Shown here: piece by piece, positions 44,707-53,015 of the stretch
Numbering within the stretch: the first letter of the stretch is position 1
Layout: the number at the start of each line of letters is the position of its first letter
Source of the DNA: CAYQQJ01 sp964419935
GTDB lineage: Bacteria; Pseudomonadota; Gammaproteobacteria; Pseudomonadales; Cellvibrionaceae
Assembly (NCBI GenBank): GCA_964419935.1
Contig: CAYQQJ010000014.1
Coordinates: forward strand, 29,238 to 93,237
Direction of reading: 5' to 3'
Length of the DNA: 64,000 bases
Position numbers and translations under genes: made by a program
The notes under the pieces: generated by a model
Seen by the model: the letters and a program-made list of their open reading frames with translations, nothing else
Databases searched by the model: none
Told to the model about the DNA's origin: nothing

Positions 44707-47352
44707 ATGACCGATTTTGTACAAGGGCAGCGCTGGGTTGCCGACTCCGAACCCGAGCTCGGCCTGGGCATGGTTGTCGCCGTGGAAGGCCGCCGCGTGA
44801 CCATCGCATTCGAACAAGCGGATGGCGAGCGTCACTACGCCATCGACCGCGCGCCCTTGACCCGCATCCGTTTCGAAGTAGGTGACGAAATCACCCTGCG
44901 CGACGGCTCCACCGCCACAGTCAAAGCCATACATGAACAGGACGGCTTGGCAATTTACGATACCGGCGAAGAACAACTGGTGCTGGAAACCATGCTGTCT
45001 GGCGAGATTCGCCTGAATCAGCCCCTGATGCGCCTGATGACCGGACAGATCAACGAACCCAAATGGTTTCACTTTCGCCGGCAACTGGACCGAGCAGTGG
45101 CAGACACCTGGCGTTCCCGGTTGGGAGGCCTATTGGGCGTGCGTGCCAACCTGATCCCGCATCAATTGTATGTCGCATGGAACGCCTGTGAGCGCGAAGA
45201 CGTGCGAGTATTATTGGCGGACGAAGTTGGCTTGGGGAAAACCATCGAAGCCGGCATGATTCTCTCCCGCTTGATCAAACTCGAGCGCGTCGAGCGCGCA
45301 TTGGTGATTGTGCCTGATGCCTTGCAGGTGCAATGGTTGGTGGAACTGGTGCGCCGCTTCAGCTTGAAGCCGGAACTTTATCAGAGCGCAGAACATGAAT
45401 TTGATTACGGACAGATCCACATAGTGCCGCACTCGGCGCTGACGATCGAGGCCGAGCGACTGTTCAACGCCGGGTTTGACATCACCATAGTGGATGAAGC
45501 CCATCACCTGCAGCCGGGCACCGAAGCCTTTGATCACCTCTCCCAACTGTCGGTAATGTGCCAGCACTTCGTACTGCTGACCGCGACGCCGGAACAACTC
45601 GGCGCAGAAAGTCATTTCGAACGTCTGCGATTGTTGGATAGCAACAAGTTTACCGACCTGCAACAACTCGTGTCCCAGGAGCAGCATTACGCAGATCTTA
45701 ACGCCAAGATTCGTGCGCTGCCAGACAGCCGCCCCGAGTTGATTGCAGAATTTGAGTTGGACGGCCAACTCAGCGACGACCAGTTGGTTGACGAACTTCT
45801 CGACTGTCACGGCCTCGGGCGCGTCATGTTTCGCAATGTGCGCAAATCCATCAGTGGATTCCCCAATCGAATTGCGGTGCCTCATTCGGTGGCAGAGGAT
45901 TCATGGGACGCGAAGTTCGAATGGTTGGCACAGTGGCTGAAAAAAGCCGGCGGCGAAAAAATTCTGGTCATCATGCACGACATCGACAACGTGTATGACT
46001 GCGAGCAATACCTATGGAAAAAGCACGGCATTGACGCCGCCTTATTTCATGAAGAACAGAGCCTGATCGATCGCGACAGTGCCGCTGCCTATTTTGCGGA
46101 TACCGACTACGGCAGTCAGATTCTCATTTGCTCGGAAATTGGCAGTGAAGGGCGCAACTTTCAGTTCAGTCATCATCTCGCCTGTCTCGACTTGCCGGAT
46201 CACCCGGACCTGCTTGAACAGCGTATCGGCCGGCTGGACCGCATCGGCCAGCAGCAGGATGTTCAAATCCACGTTCCCTTCGCTGCCGGCTCGGCCACGG
46301 CCGTCAAATTCCACTGGTTCAATCAGGTGTTGCAGTGTGTCGAGCAGCAAAACCCGGCGGCCGGTACCGTCCATGACGAATTCTGGAATCAGCTGACGGC
46401 GGATGATCTTGCCGCTCTGGGTACGGGCGAAGATAGCCCGCTGATTGCACGGGCGAAGGAAACATCCCTGAGGTTGCAACAGGAAATTCAGCAAGGGCGG
46501 GACGCCTTGCTGGAGATGAACAGCTGCCGCCAGCCGTTTGCTGATAATCTGGTCGAGCGGATAAGCGCCTTTGAAAGTAATACACCCTATGAGCTGGTAG
46601 AGGCGGCCAGTGAGCTGTTGCAGTTTCATTTTGAGGAAACCCGAGCCGAAGCCTATTCGGTCATTCCGTCCGACAAGATGTTGATCGCAGCGTTACCGGG
46701 TATTCCAGCAGAAGGCACTGAAGTTACGTTCTCCCGCGAGCTGGCTAACGCGCGGGAAGACCTGCTTTTCATAACCTGGGATTCGCCATTCATTCTCGGG
46801 TTGTGGGAATTGCTGCACCATTCTGAACTCGGTTCTGCATCGGTGGCAACACTGCCCAGCCCGAAGCTGCCCACGGGCCAGTGTTTACTGGAGGCTTGTT
46901 ACGATGTTGTTATTCAGTCTCCCTACGCCACTCAGTGCCTGCCGTTTCTCAAGAGTCACTCGATTCGGACGCTGGTGTTGGACATGGGCAACAATGATTT
47001 GGCCAGCGTGCTGGATGAGGAATCGCTTCAGCAGTCGTTGGTACCAGTCAAGAAAAGCATTGCGCGGAAAATCATCCTCACTCAGAAAGATGATATTCCA
47101 CAATGGCACCAAAAGGCCGACGCACTCGCTGAAGTTCAAAAGCAGAAAATTCTTGAAGATGGTTTACAGAAAGCCAATAATTTCTTCGATGCGGAAATCA
47201 AACGACTGAAATACCTGGCCGGGAAAAATCCCAGTGTCAGCGAGGAGGAAGTTGAAGCCTTGGAAGCCAAAAAGCAGAAAATTACCGCGGCGCTGGAGAA
47301 AAATGCACATCTGCAGTTGTCTGCAATTCGGCTGATTGTGATTACGGATTAA
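44707..47352 (+). CDS. rapA: RNA polymerase-associated ATPase RapA
   Basis: An 881-residue SWI2/SNF2 ATPase that recycles RNA polymerase during transcription. N-terminal Tudor-like domains (FVQGQRWVADSEPELGLG) precede the ATPase. Walker A is DEVGLGKT (172-179), the Walker B box is DEAH (263-266), and the helicase C-lobe carries EIGSEGRNFQFSHH and QRIGRLDRIGQ. A RapA-type C-terminal domain with a Lys/Glu-rich helix follows. It is about 90 residues shorter than E. coli RapA (968), mostly in the region after the helicase core. AAGGAA lies four bases before the ATG. Confidence 0.92.
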   Translation: MTDFVQGQRWVADSEPELGLGMVVAVEGRRVTIAFEQADGERHYAIDRAPLTRIRFEVGDEITLRDGSTATVKAIHEQDGLAIYDTGEEQLVLETMLSGEIRLNQPLMRLMTGQINEPKWFHFRRQLDRAVADTWRSRLGGLLGVRANLIPHQLYVAWNACEREDVRVLLADEVGLGKTIEAGMILSRLIKLERVERALVIVPDALQVQWLVELVRRFSLKPELYQSAEHEFDYGQIHIVPHSALTIEAERLFNAGFDITIVDEAHHLQPGTEAFDHLSQLSVMCQHFVLLTATPEQLGAESHFERLRLLDSNKFTDLQQLVSQEQHYADLNAKIRALPDSRPELIAEFELDGQLSDDQLVDELLDCHGLGRVMFRNVRKSISGFPNRIAVPHSVAEDSWDAKFEWLAQWLKKAGGEKILVIMHDIDNVYDCEQYLWKKHGIDAALFHEEQSLIDRDSAAAYFADTDYGSQILICSEIGSEGRNFQFSHHLACLDLPDHPDLLEQRIGRLDRIGQQQDVQIHVPFAAGSATAVKFHWFNQVLQCVEQQNPAAGTVHDEFWNQLTADDLAALGTGEDSPLIARAKETSLRLQQEIQQGRDALLEMNSCRQPFADNLVERISAFESNTPYELVEAASELLQFHFEETRAEAYSVIPSDKMLIAALPGIPAEGTEVTFSRELANAREDLLFITWDSPFILGLWELLHHSELGSASVATLPSPKLPTGQCLLEACYDVVIQSPYATQCLPFLKSHSIRTLVLDMGNNDLASVLDEESLQQSLVPVKKSIARKIILTQKDDIPQWHQKADALAEVQKQKILEDGLQKANNFFDAEIKRLKYLAGKNPSVSEEEVEALEAKKQKITAALEKNAHLQLSAIRLIVITD

Positions 47353-47410
47353 AGGCTCTGGGTGATGAGTAATGAGTGATTGGTGGTTAGGAATGCATAC
47401 GGAAGTGGCA

Positions 47411-47660
47411 GGACTCGTATCTAACCCAACCTGCGGGTAGTATTCTTATCGAACACACGGCGTTATCGAGTGCACCAAATGAGTTTGGCGTCGGGGAAGG
47501 ACCTTTTGAAACCCTCGCGGCAGGGATGCCGCGGGACCGCTCTCTGGCATCCTGCCATCGCGGCATTAGTGCATCCATGCACGTCGAAGCCACAGGGACG
47601 TGTTTATGCGTTTTCAAAAGGTCCTTCCCCGATGTCAAACGGGTCGGCGCCTCGGCACCA
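47411..47660 (-). repeat. Palindromic element, copy C (158-base core plus tail)
   Basis: The core runs from 47483 to 47640 with 29-base inverted repeats that differ at two positions (GTTTGGCGTCGGGG...CCCCGATGTCAAAC). Its interior is nearly identical to the reverse complement of copy B, and both cores are 158 bases long. The tail (47411-47482) matches the copy B tail up to TTAGATACGA. It sits in the 365-base gap after rapA. No gene is believable inside it. Confidence 0.92.
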
Positions 47661-47717
47661 ATATCTTGATACCTGAATCTGCATTTCCAGAACCATGTGA
47701 AACAAGGAGTAATAATA

Positions 47718-48110
47718 ATGACTGCAGAAATCACGGCTTTATACGCCGGCATTCTCGTCCTATGGTTGATCTTTTTGGGCTATCGCATTCCCGCACTGCG
47801 CAGGAGACACAGAATTGGCATCGGCACTGGCGGAAACCAGGAGCTTGCCGTGGCAGTGCGTTGCCACGGCAACGCGAACGAATACATACCGGTAGGAATC
47901 GTGCTGCTGCTGATTGCCGAGCTCAATGGTGCCCACGGGCTACTGTTGCACGGTGCGGGTATCGCGCTGGTTCTGGGGCGCGTGCTGCACGCCTGGGGGA
48001 TGACCAAAACCCAGGGAAACCTCTCGTTTGGGCGCGTTGCCGGAATGATACTCACCTGGGCGATGTTGGCGGTTATGGCGCTGACCTGTATTTACCTGTT
48101 CTTTATGTAA
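47718..48110 (+). CDS. MAPEG family membrane protein
   Basis: A 130-residue protein with four predicted helices and the MAPEG signature around RIGIGTGGNQELAVAVRCHGNANEYIP. It resembles the bacterial YecN-like branch, of unknown substrate, related to membrane glutathione transferases. AAGGAG lies eight bases before the ATG at 47718, which settles the start. It converges with the YqhA gene, with only 16 bases between the stops. Confidence 0.88.
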   Translation: MTAEITALYAGILVLWLIFLGYRIPALRRRHRIGIGTGGNQELAVAVRCHGNANEYIPVGIVLLLIAELNGAHGLLLHGAGIALVLGRVLHAWGMTKTQGNLSFGRVAGMILTWAMLAVMALTCIYLFFM

Positions 48111-48126
48111 CGTCCATTAAAACGGA

Positions 48127-48618
48127 TCAGTCATGCTTGGTCAATTTGTCCAGCATGCCCATGGCGAAGGCGGACAGCACAAACGTCAGATGGATAATGA
48201 CGTACCATTTGATATGCTCCACATCCGTCACTTCGGTGTTAACAAATACCTTCAGCAAATGAATTGACGAGATGGCGACGATAGATGCCGCCACCTTGTT
48301 TTTCAGGCTGGTGGAATCCATCTTGCCCAGCCAGTTCAATTTCTCGGTTTCCTCACCAATGTCCAGCCGCGAGACAAAGTTCTCGTAGCTGCTGAACATC
48401 ACCATAATCACCAACCCCGCCACCAGCGCCAGATCAATCAGCGACAGAGATACCAGTATCAGATCGGCCTCTTTGATACTGAGTATGTGCGGCAAAACGT
48501 GCAAAATCTCCTGGAAGAACTTTATCGCCAGGGCGAGCAGTATCAGGCTCATGCCGAGGTACAGTGGAGCCAGCAACCAGCGGGTTGCATACATCAGTTT
48601 TTCGAGGGCGCTTTCCAT
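48127..48618 (-). CDS. YqhA/UPF0114 family membrane protein
   Basis: A 163-residue inner-membrane protein with about four helices. RWLLAPLYLGMSLILLALAIKF and the loop MVMFSSYENFVSRLDIGEE are characteristic of the UPF0114/YqhA family, whose function is unknown. It is encoded alone on the minus strand, convergent with the MAPEG gene. The ending MGMLDKLTKHD is normal for the family. Confidence 0.9.
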   Translation of the reverse strand: MESALEKLMYATRWLLAPLYLGMSLILLALAIKFFQEILHVLPHILSIKEADLILVSLSLIDLALVAGLVIMVMFSSYENFVSRLDIGEETEKLNWLGKMDSTSLKNKVAASIVAISSIHLLKVFVNTEVTDVEHIKWYVIIHLTFVLSAFAMGMLDKLTKHD

Positions 48619-48802
48619 TGGTTTTTCCGTGTAGTCAGTTGATGGCGTATTGTAAGGGCAAATGCGCCAGACTCAATAGCGCATTGATAGCTGCGTTCAG
48701 CCGCTGGAACTAAGGCAGCGCAGCGGAGTCGAAAGCAGCTGTTGAAAGTAAACCCGGAAGGCGCGAGATGCCTGGTATCTTACAGGGTAGTTGAGAATAA
48801 TA

Positions 48803-49642
48803 ATGGCGTTACCCACAAAGACGGGATCGATTCTGAATCCTGACCAAGACGACTCAGGTATTCTGAACGCCAGCGCCACCCTTTTTGCAGGCCCTCTGGT
48901 TGCAGACCCTCGGGCTGACCCTCCCGCATTCTCTAGCATACGTTCAGCGCCCATAGCGCAGAGCCGTCGGCCACTGGCTGTGGGAGTGGTTATTTCCATT
49001 GTGATCAATCTGGGCTTGCTGTACAGCTGGGGCTATTTTTATTTGCCGACACTGAGCGAGAAGCCGGCGATCCCGGATAGAACCATGCAGGTTCGGCTGC
49101 AGTCGGCAGAGCCGGCCAAACCGACACCGCTCGAGGAACAACCTCTGATGGAACCTGACGAGCCGAAACCTAAGCCGGGTGCAGAGACGCCAGACACTGC
49201 CGACACCATAGACGAACCGGTGAGATCATCGGCGACACTTCCGCAGAAACCTGAAACCGCTCAGCCAAGCGCTGAGGCCAATCTGGAAGGACTGCTTGCG
49301 GAGCCGACTGTTGTGCTTCCAGCGGATGCCGATTCGGCGGACTACAAGCTCAATGCACCGCCGTCTTCCGGGGCTTTTGACGATGTTTTCGATCCCAGGT
49401 TGCGCAGGAAGCTCAGAATGCGCGAGCCCGAAACAAACCAATCATTGGACACCGTAAATCTGAATCGCTCCACTGCTGAAGACCCTGACCAGCGGGTATC
49501 CATGGGTGAAAAATGTTTCAGGTTGGAGGACGCCGGCGGAGGCAGTATGACCCAGAAGATCTGGTATAGAGCCAAGTGCAGGGACTATGACGATGAATCT
49601 GAAACCATGAAGCGGGCGATTCAATCCCGTTTGCGTCAGTAA
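48803..49642 (+). CDS. TonB-like single-pass protein with proline-rich linker, family not recognised
   Basis: A 279-residue protein. One helix (about residues 58-78, VGVVISIVINLGLLYSWGYFY) anchors it, with a basic inside end (SRRP). A Pro/Glu-rich stretch (about 85-165) follows, as in TonB or TolA, and then a small C-terminal part with two cysteines (GEKCF, YRAKCRDYDDE) that could form a disulfide. No TonB C-terminal fold motif is visible and no ExbB/ExbD genes are nearby. The ATG at 48803 is chosen over a TTG at 48791. It converges on the histidine kinase gene. Confidence 0.6.
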   Translation: MALPTKTGSILNPDQDDSGILNASATLFAGPLVADPRADPPAFSSIRSAPIAQSRRPLAVGVVISIVINLGLLYSWGYFYLPTLSEKPAIPDRTMQVRLQSAEPAKPTPLEEQPLMEPDEPKPKPGAETPDTADTIDEPVRSSATLPQKPETAQPSAEANLEGLLAEPTVVLPADADSADYKLNAPPSSGAFDDVFDPRLRRKLRMREPETNQSLDTVNLNRSTAEDPDQRVSMGEKCFRLEDAGGGSMTQKIWYRAKCRDYDDESETMKRAIQSRLRQ

Positions 49643-49691
49643 ATAACGCTACCACTATTTCAGTGCGCCAAGGCCGACAGCCGAGAGAACT

Positions 49692-51347
49692 TTAACTGAC
49701 CTTTGAGCGGAATCGCTCATCCAGCTGTGCCACCTCCGCTTCAATATCGTCATCCAGTTCAAGCCCTTCATTGTCCAAGCGCAACTGCGCGGTGGGCAGT
49801 TGTATCTCGAATTCGACGCCGTTGATATTCAGCGGATCAAAACTCAACTGGTGAGCGTTGCGTTTGGGTTGATAGTGTATCTGCCAATGTGGAGACGCCG
49901 GGTGGGCAGGATCGTAACGGCTCTGCTTACCTTTGCTGGCGAACTCGCTCAGGCGCTGGGTATTTGAACGACCACCGTTGATGGCCGGATTTGTGGTGGT
50001 GATTTCCACGCTGCGCAATGGCGATTCCAGTACCCATTCCTTGCTGTTCAGCGGATCGCCGTTGACGGCGCGACACTGCGGTTGTTCATCAATGACCACC
50101 ACGTTAATTAGGTCGGTTATTACTTCATCGTTGTCTAGTTCCAGCCGCACAGTATATTGCGCTTCCGGCGTAAACACATTGCGTATATCGATGCGGCCTT
50201 CATAGCCTTTCACAATCTCGCCGACGAAATACAGCCCCAGGCCACGACCATGATGTTCCCGCACGCGGCGGGTGGAAAACCCCAACTGAAACAGGTTAGG
50301 GCGGTCATCGTCATTGATGTGAGGCCCACGGTTGTAGACTTTAAAGCTCGCGTGACCTTTATGTTCCGCCAGCGTCAACGCAATTGGCGCAAACGCGCTT
50401 TTGTAGCCACGCTTGTTGGAAAAGAATTGCGCATTTTTCAGCAGGTTTTCCAACAACAGTATCAGATGATTTTCATTGCCGAGCAGTTCATTCACCGGGG
50501 CCAAATGAATGTACCACTGGCCGTCCTGCAGCTGGTATTGATCTTCGTTGTGGGGCACGGGCATTGCCTCAGCGCGCACCAATCCGAGTGCGCGCCAGGC
50601 AGCGCGTTGGGGGGAGTAAACCGGATCATAGGGCAGGGGCGCGGCGTCTTCGATATTGAGCATTCGCTGGTAATAGTGCTCCTCACATTCGCACAGCAAG
50701 TTGCCGATATGCAGTGCCAGGTTGTCCGCGGTGGAGAGATCGAGCAGGTCCCACAAATAGCGCATGGCATTGAGCGCGTCCTGAACGTCGTGAACATCGG
50801 GTTGCGGGTTGCCTTCCTCGGACAGCGACGCCGCCACTTGATGCAACGCGGACTGCACCTTGTCAAAGCTGATCACGCCGTTGTGGCGCACTTCGGCAGC
50901 AATGCTCTTGAAGTGCAGAAACTTCTCATCATATTCAATGTAATCCAGCAGCTTGTCGCTGATGAATAATTTGAGTTTGTCCGCATGGCCGGAATAGGTG
51001 TGGGCTTTGAGCTGCAGTTGTTTTTTGCTCTGCCACAGATCATTAACCTGATCGCGCAGACTCTCGGTATCCCGCTTCTGGCGCAGGCGCTGCCGGTGGT
51101 AACGGCGTACATCCACCAACAGCAAAATCGTGTAGGTCCCCAGCAGTATGTATTTCACCGGGATAGTGAACCATGTGAATGTGAACCAGCTGGCGGGAAT
51201 GCTGTAATAGGCCTGCAGTGCTGGCTCGCTCATTAACAACAGGTAAGTGACCACCAGCATACCGCCGAGAACCGTCAGCCAGGGAAAGCTGACATGTCGG
51301 ACGCGATTGTCCGGTGCGTCGAGTGTTTCTTGCATGATTTTGCTCAT
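49692..51347 (-). CDS. Membrane sensor histidine kinase, non-canonical
   Basis: A 551-residue protein. Two helices (about 24-41 and 62-79) with a short outside loop lead to a helical linker and a HATPase domain. The N box is LLLLENLLKNAQFF, the G1-like box VYNRGPHI and the G2 box GRGLGLYFVGEIV. I cannot find a normal HisKA motif (H-E/D-x-x-x-P); H154 in EKFLHFKSIAAE is one candidate. After the HATPase a 120-residue extension ends with GVEFEIQLPTAQL, unusual for the family. The response regulator gene lies on the same strand 610 bases upstream, the gap being filled by two repeat elements. Substrate and signal are unknown. Confidence 0.8.
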   Translation of the reverse strand: MSKIMQETLDAPDNRVRHVSFPWLTVLGGMLVVTYLLLMSEPALQAYYSIPASWFTFTWFTIPVKYILLGTYTILLLVDVRRYHRQRLRQKRDTESLRDQVNDLWQSKKQLQLKAHTYSGHADKLKLFISDKLLDYIEYDEKFLHFKSIAAEVRHNGVISFDKVQSALHQVAASLSEEGNPQPDVHDVQDALNAMRYLWDLLDLSTADNLALHIGNLLCECEEHYYQRMLNIEDAAPLPYDPVYSPQRAAWRALGLVRAEAMPVPHNEDQYQLQDGQWYIHLAPVNELLGNENHLILLLENLLKNAQFFSNKRGYKSAFAPIALTLAEHKGHASFKVYNRGPHINDDDRPNLFQLGFSTRRVREHHGRGLGLYFVGEIVKGYEGRIDIRNVFTPEAQYTVRLELDNDEVITDLINVVVIDEQPQCRAVNGDPLNSKEWVLESPLRSVEITTTNPAINGGRSNTQRLSEFASKGKQSRYDPAHPASPHWQIHYQPKRNAHQLSFDPLNINGVEFEIQLPTAQLRLDNEGLELDDDIEAEVAQLDERFRSKVS

Positions 51348-51411
51348 TTTTAACGTATTTTTTAAGGCGTTCGAGTCAGCTCGGGTACGGGGTTAATGCG
51401 TTGCGACAGTA

Positions 51412-51660
51412 TCGGGCTTCGGTCCGTTTGTCATCAGGGCAAAATCTTTTGAAAACGCATAAACACGTCCCTGTGGCTTCGACGTGCATGGATGCACTAA
51501 TGCCGCGATGGCAGGATGCCAAGGAGCGGTCCCGCGGCGTCCCTGCCGCGAGGGTTTCAAAAGATCTTGCCCTGATGACAAACTCCCATTTTGCACTCGA
51601 TTAACGCGGTGTCTTCGATAAGAACCGTTACCTCACGGTCGACTTAGATACGAATTCTGC
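51412..51660 (+). repeat. Palindromic element, copy B (158-base core plus tail)
   Basis: The core spans 51426-51583 and has 29-base inverted repeats with one mismatch (GTTTGTCATCAGGGC...GCCCTGATGACAAAC). The outer end GGCTTCGGTCC precedes it. The tail on the right contains GCACTCGATTAACGCG, TGTCTTCGATAAGAAC and TTAGATACGA, all shared with copy C. It takes up much of the 610-base gap between the kinase and regulator genes. Confidence 0.92.
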
Positions 51661-51745
51661 GCATGTTATAACTCAAGTTTCGGGGTTCGCGGCAACTTTT
51701 TTCATAACCAAACATGTAAAAAAGGCAACAGGTGGATACGCCACA

Positions 51746-51855
51746 GTGGTGATGCAGGGGGAGAGTTTCTAAAACCGTCACAAGAGGGACCTTGTGCCGG
51801 AGCCTACAGGGACGTATTTACGGCGTTTTTAGGAACTCTCCCCCTGTCGCACCAC
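51746..51855 (-). repeat. Palindromic element, copy G (variant ends)
   Basis: A 110-base palindrome. Its arms GTGGTGATGCAGGGGGAG and CTCCCCCTGTCGCACCAC pair over about 26 of 29 positions. The core retains CTACAGGGACGTATTTACGG, the same word as in the other copies, but the terminal sequences differ. It lies 85 bases from copy B and about 100 bases from the regulator stop. Confidence 0.75.
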
Positions 51856-51880
51856 ACCTTGCTTACGAAGTGCTTAACTT

Positions 51881-51922
51881 CAGCACATAATGTGCTGTAA
51901 TCCAACTCCGAAATTTGAGTTG
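51881..51922. other. Two small palindromes downstream of the response regulator
   Basis: CAGCACATAATGTGCTG (51881-51897) is a perfect palindrome around one central base. CAACTC...GAGTTG (51903-51922) is a six-base stem with an eight-base loop. Both lie past the regulator stop on the minus strand. No T-tract follows, so neither is a standard terminator. Confidence 0.4.
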
Positions 51923-51957
51923 TAATCTAGCGATCAAGATTTGCCAGATTAGGAGTG

Positions 51958-52755
51958 TTAAACCACCGGCTTCCAACAATAAGCCCCTTCATCACCGAAG
52001 GTGGCAATTCCACATCCCTTTTTGCACAGCGCGATAAATTCGCCGCCTCCGCCCATGGCCTGATCGAACGACAGCCGCAAGGTGCGGATGTGTTGCCGGT
52101 AATTGGCGTAGGAAAAGCGCTCCGGGTCGGCATCCAGCTTGTCGGCGATCTGCAGCGTGCTCAAAGGGCGCGGTGAGCTTTCCACCAGAAACCGCAAAAT
52201 CTTGCGCGGTGTGGGTGCCAGGGGCCGTTTGGCGTTGGCGGGATTCATCAGCTTGGTGCCGCGCCAGTAGACTTCCCAGGTGCGAACATCCAACGTTAAA
52301 TCGCCACTTTGCAGTACGTCACCGGGCTGCTGCTGGCCGGGTCGGCTCATGGCATGTTGTCGCAGCACCGCCTTGATGCGCCAGCAGAGCACCGACTCAA
52401 TATTCATTTGATGTTTGGCAATAAAATCCTGAGCGCCGGTTGCTTCGAAAGCCTCCTGCTCAATGCCGGTGCCGCTGTGCTCGGACAAATAAATTATCGG
52501 CAGCCCGGGCCATTTGCGCTGCAGCGCCCGGGACACGGAAAAGCCGGCGGCATCATTGCCATTCATATTGGCATCCAGCAGCGCCAGGTCCGGCCGCGCA
52601 TTTACATCGGCCTGGCGAATGTGCTGACAGGCCGCCTCGGCAAAGCGGAATACCTGCAGGGTCGTTGGTTGGCTATCGAATGCCGTTGCTTCCAGAACCG
52701 ACTGGAATTTATCGATCCAATGGGACTGGTCTTCAACCCAAAAAATGGTCGCCAT
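51958..52755 (-). CDS. Response regulator, receiver plus winged-helix DNA-binding domain
   Basis: A 265-residue regulator. The receiver domain has the acidic pair E8-D9 (WVEDQ), the phosphoacceptor D61 (LALLDANMNGND) and K114 (FIAKHQ). The C-terminal OmpR-type winged helix (about 150-255) contains RKILRFLVESSPRPLSTLQIADKL. The linker between the domains is long, and the domain is more divergent than typical OmpR members. It is transcribed away from the membrane-protein gene, with 260 bases between their starts, so it may control that gene. The likely partner kinase is encoded at 49692-51347. Confidence 0.85.
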   Translation of the reverse strand: MATIFWVEDQSHWIDKFQSVLEATAFDSQPTTLQVFRFAEAACQHIRQADVNARPDLALLDANMNGNDAAGFSVSRALQRKWPGLPIIYLSEHSGTGIEQEAFEATGAQDFIAKHQMNIESVLCWRIKAVLRQHAMSRPGQQQPGDVLQSGDLTLDVRTWEVYWRGTKLMNPANAKRPLAPTPRKILRFLVESSPRPLSTLQIADKLDADPERFSYANYRQHIRTLRLSFDQAMGGGGEFIALCKKGCGIATFGDEGAYCWKPVV

Positions 52756-53015
52756 GAGAAGCCTATTTATTCTGGATTCGAAGGGGCTCGATGTGAGGGA
52801 GGCGCACCTGTAAAGACGAAAAGCAAAAGTATTGGTTTGAGTTTAGCAGGGCCAGCCGCGCGCGGCCTTTTCAAGCTGCCGAGCAGTTCACAAAAACCGG
52901 GTTTGATCGCGCTTTTTACTCACAGATTTTTCACCGGCGGCGCGGACACTGAGGGTGTGAAAGGGCAGGCGAGTGCCTGTCGGCAAAACTAAAAAACACT
53001 CCAAAGGTGAACATC
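52756..53015. promoter_or_regulatory. Divergent control region between regulator and membrane-protein genes
   Basis: This 260-base stretch must hold the promoters of both genes. It contains a perfect 12-base palindrome, GCCGCGCGCGGC (52855-52866). A small hairpin, CAGGC-GAGT-GCCTG (52966-52979), lies 37 bases before the membrane-protein ATG. No clear -35/-10 pair stands out. The palindrome is a candidate site for the response regulator. Confidence 0.35.
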
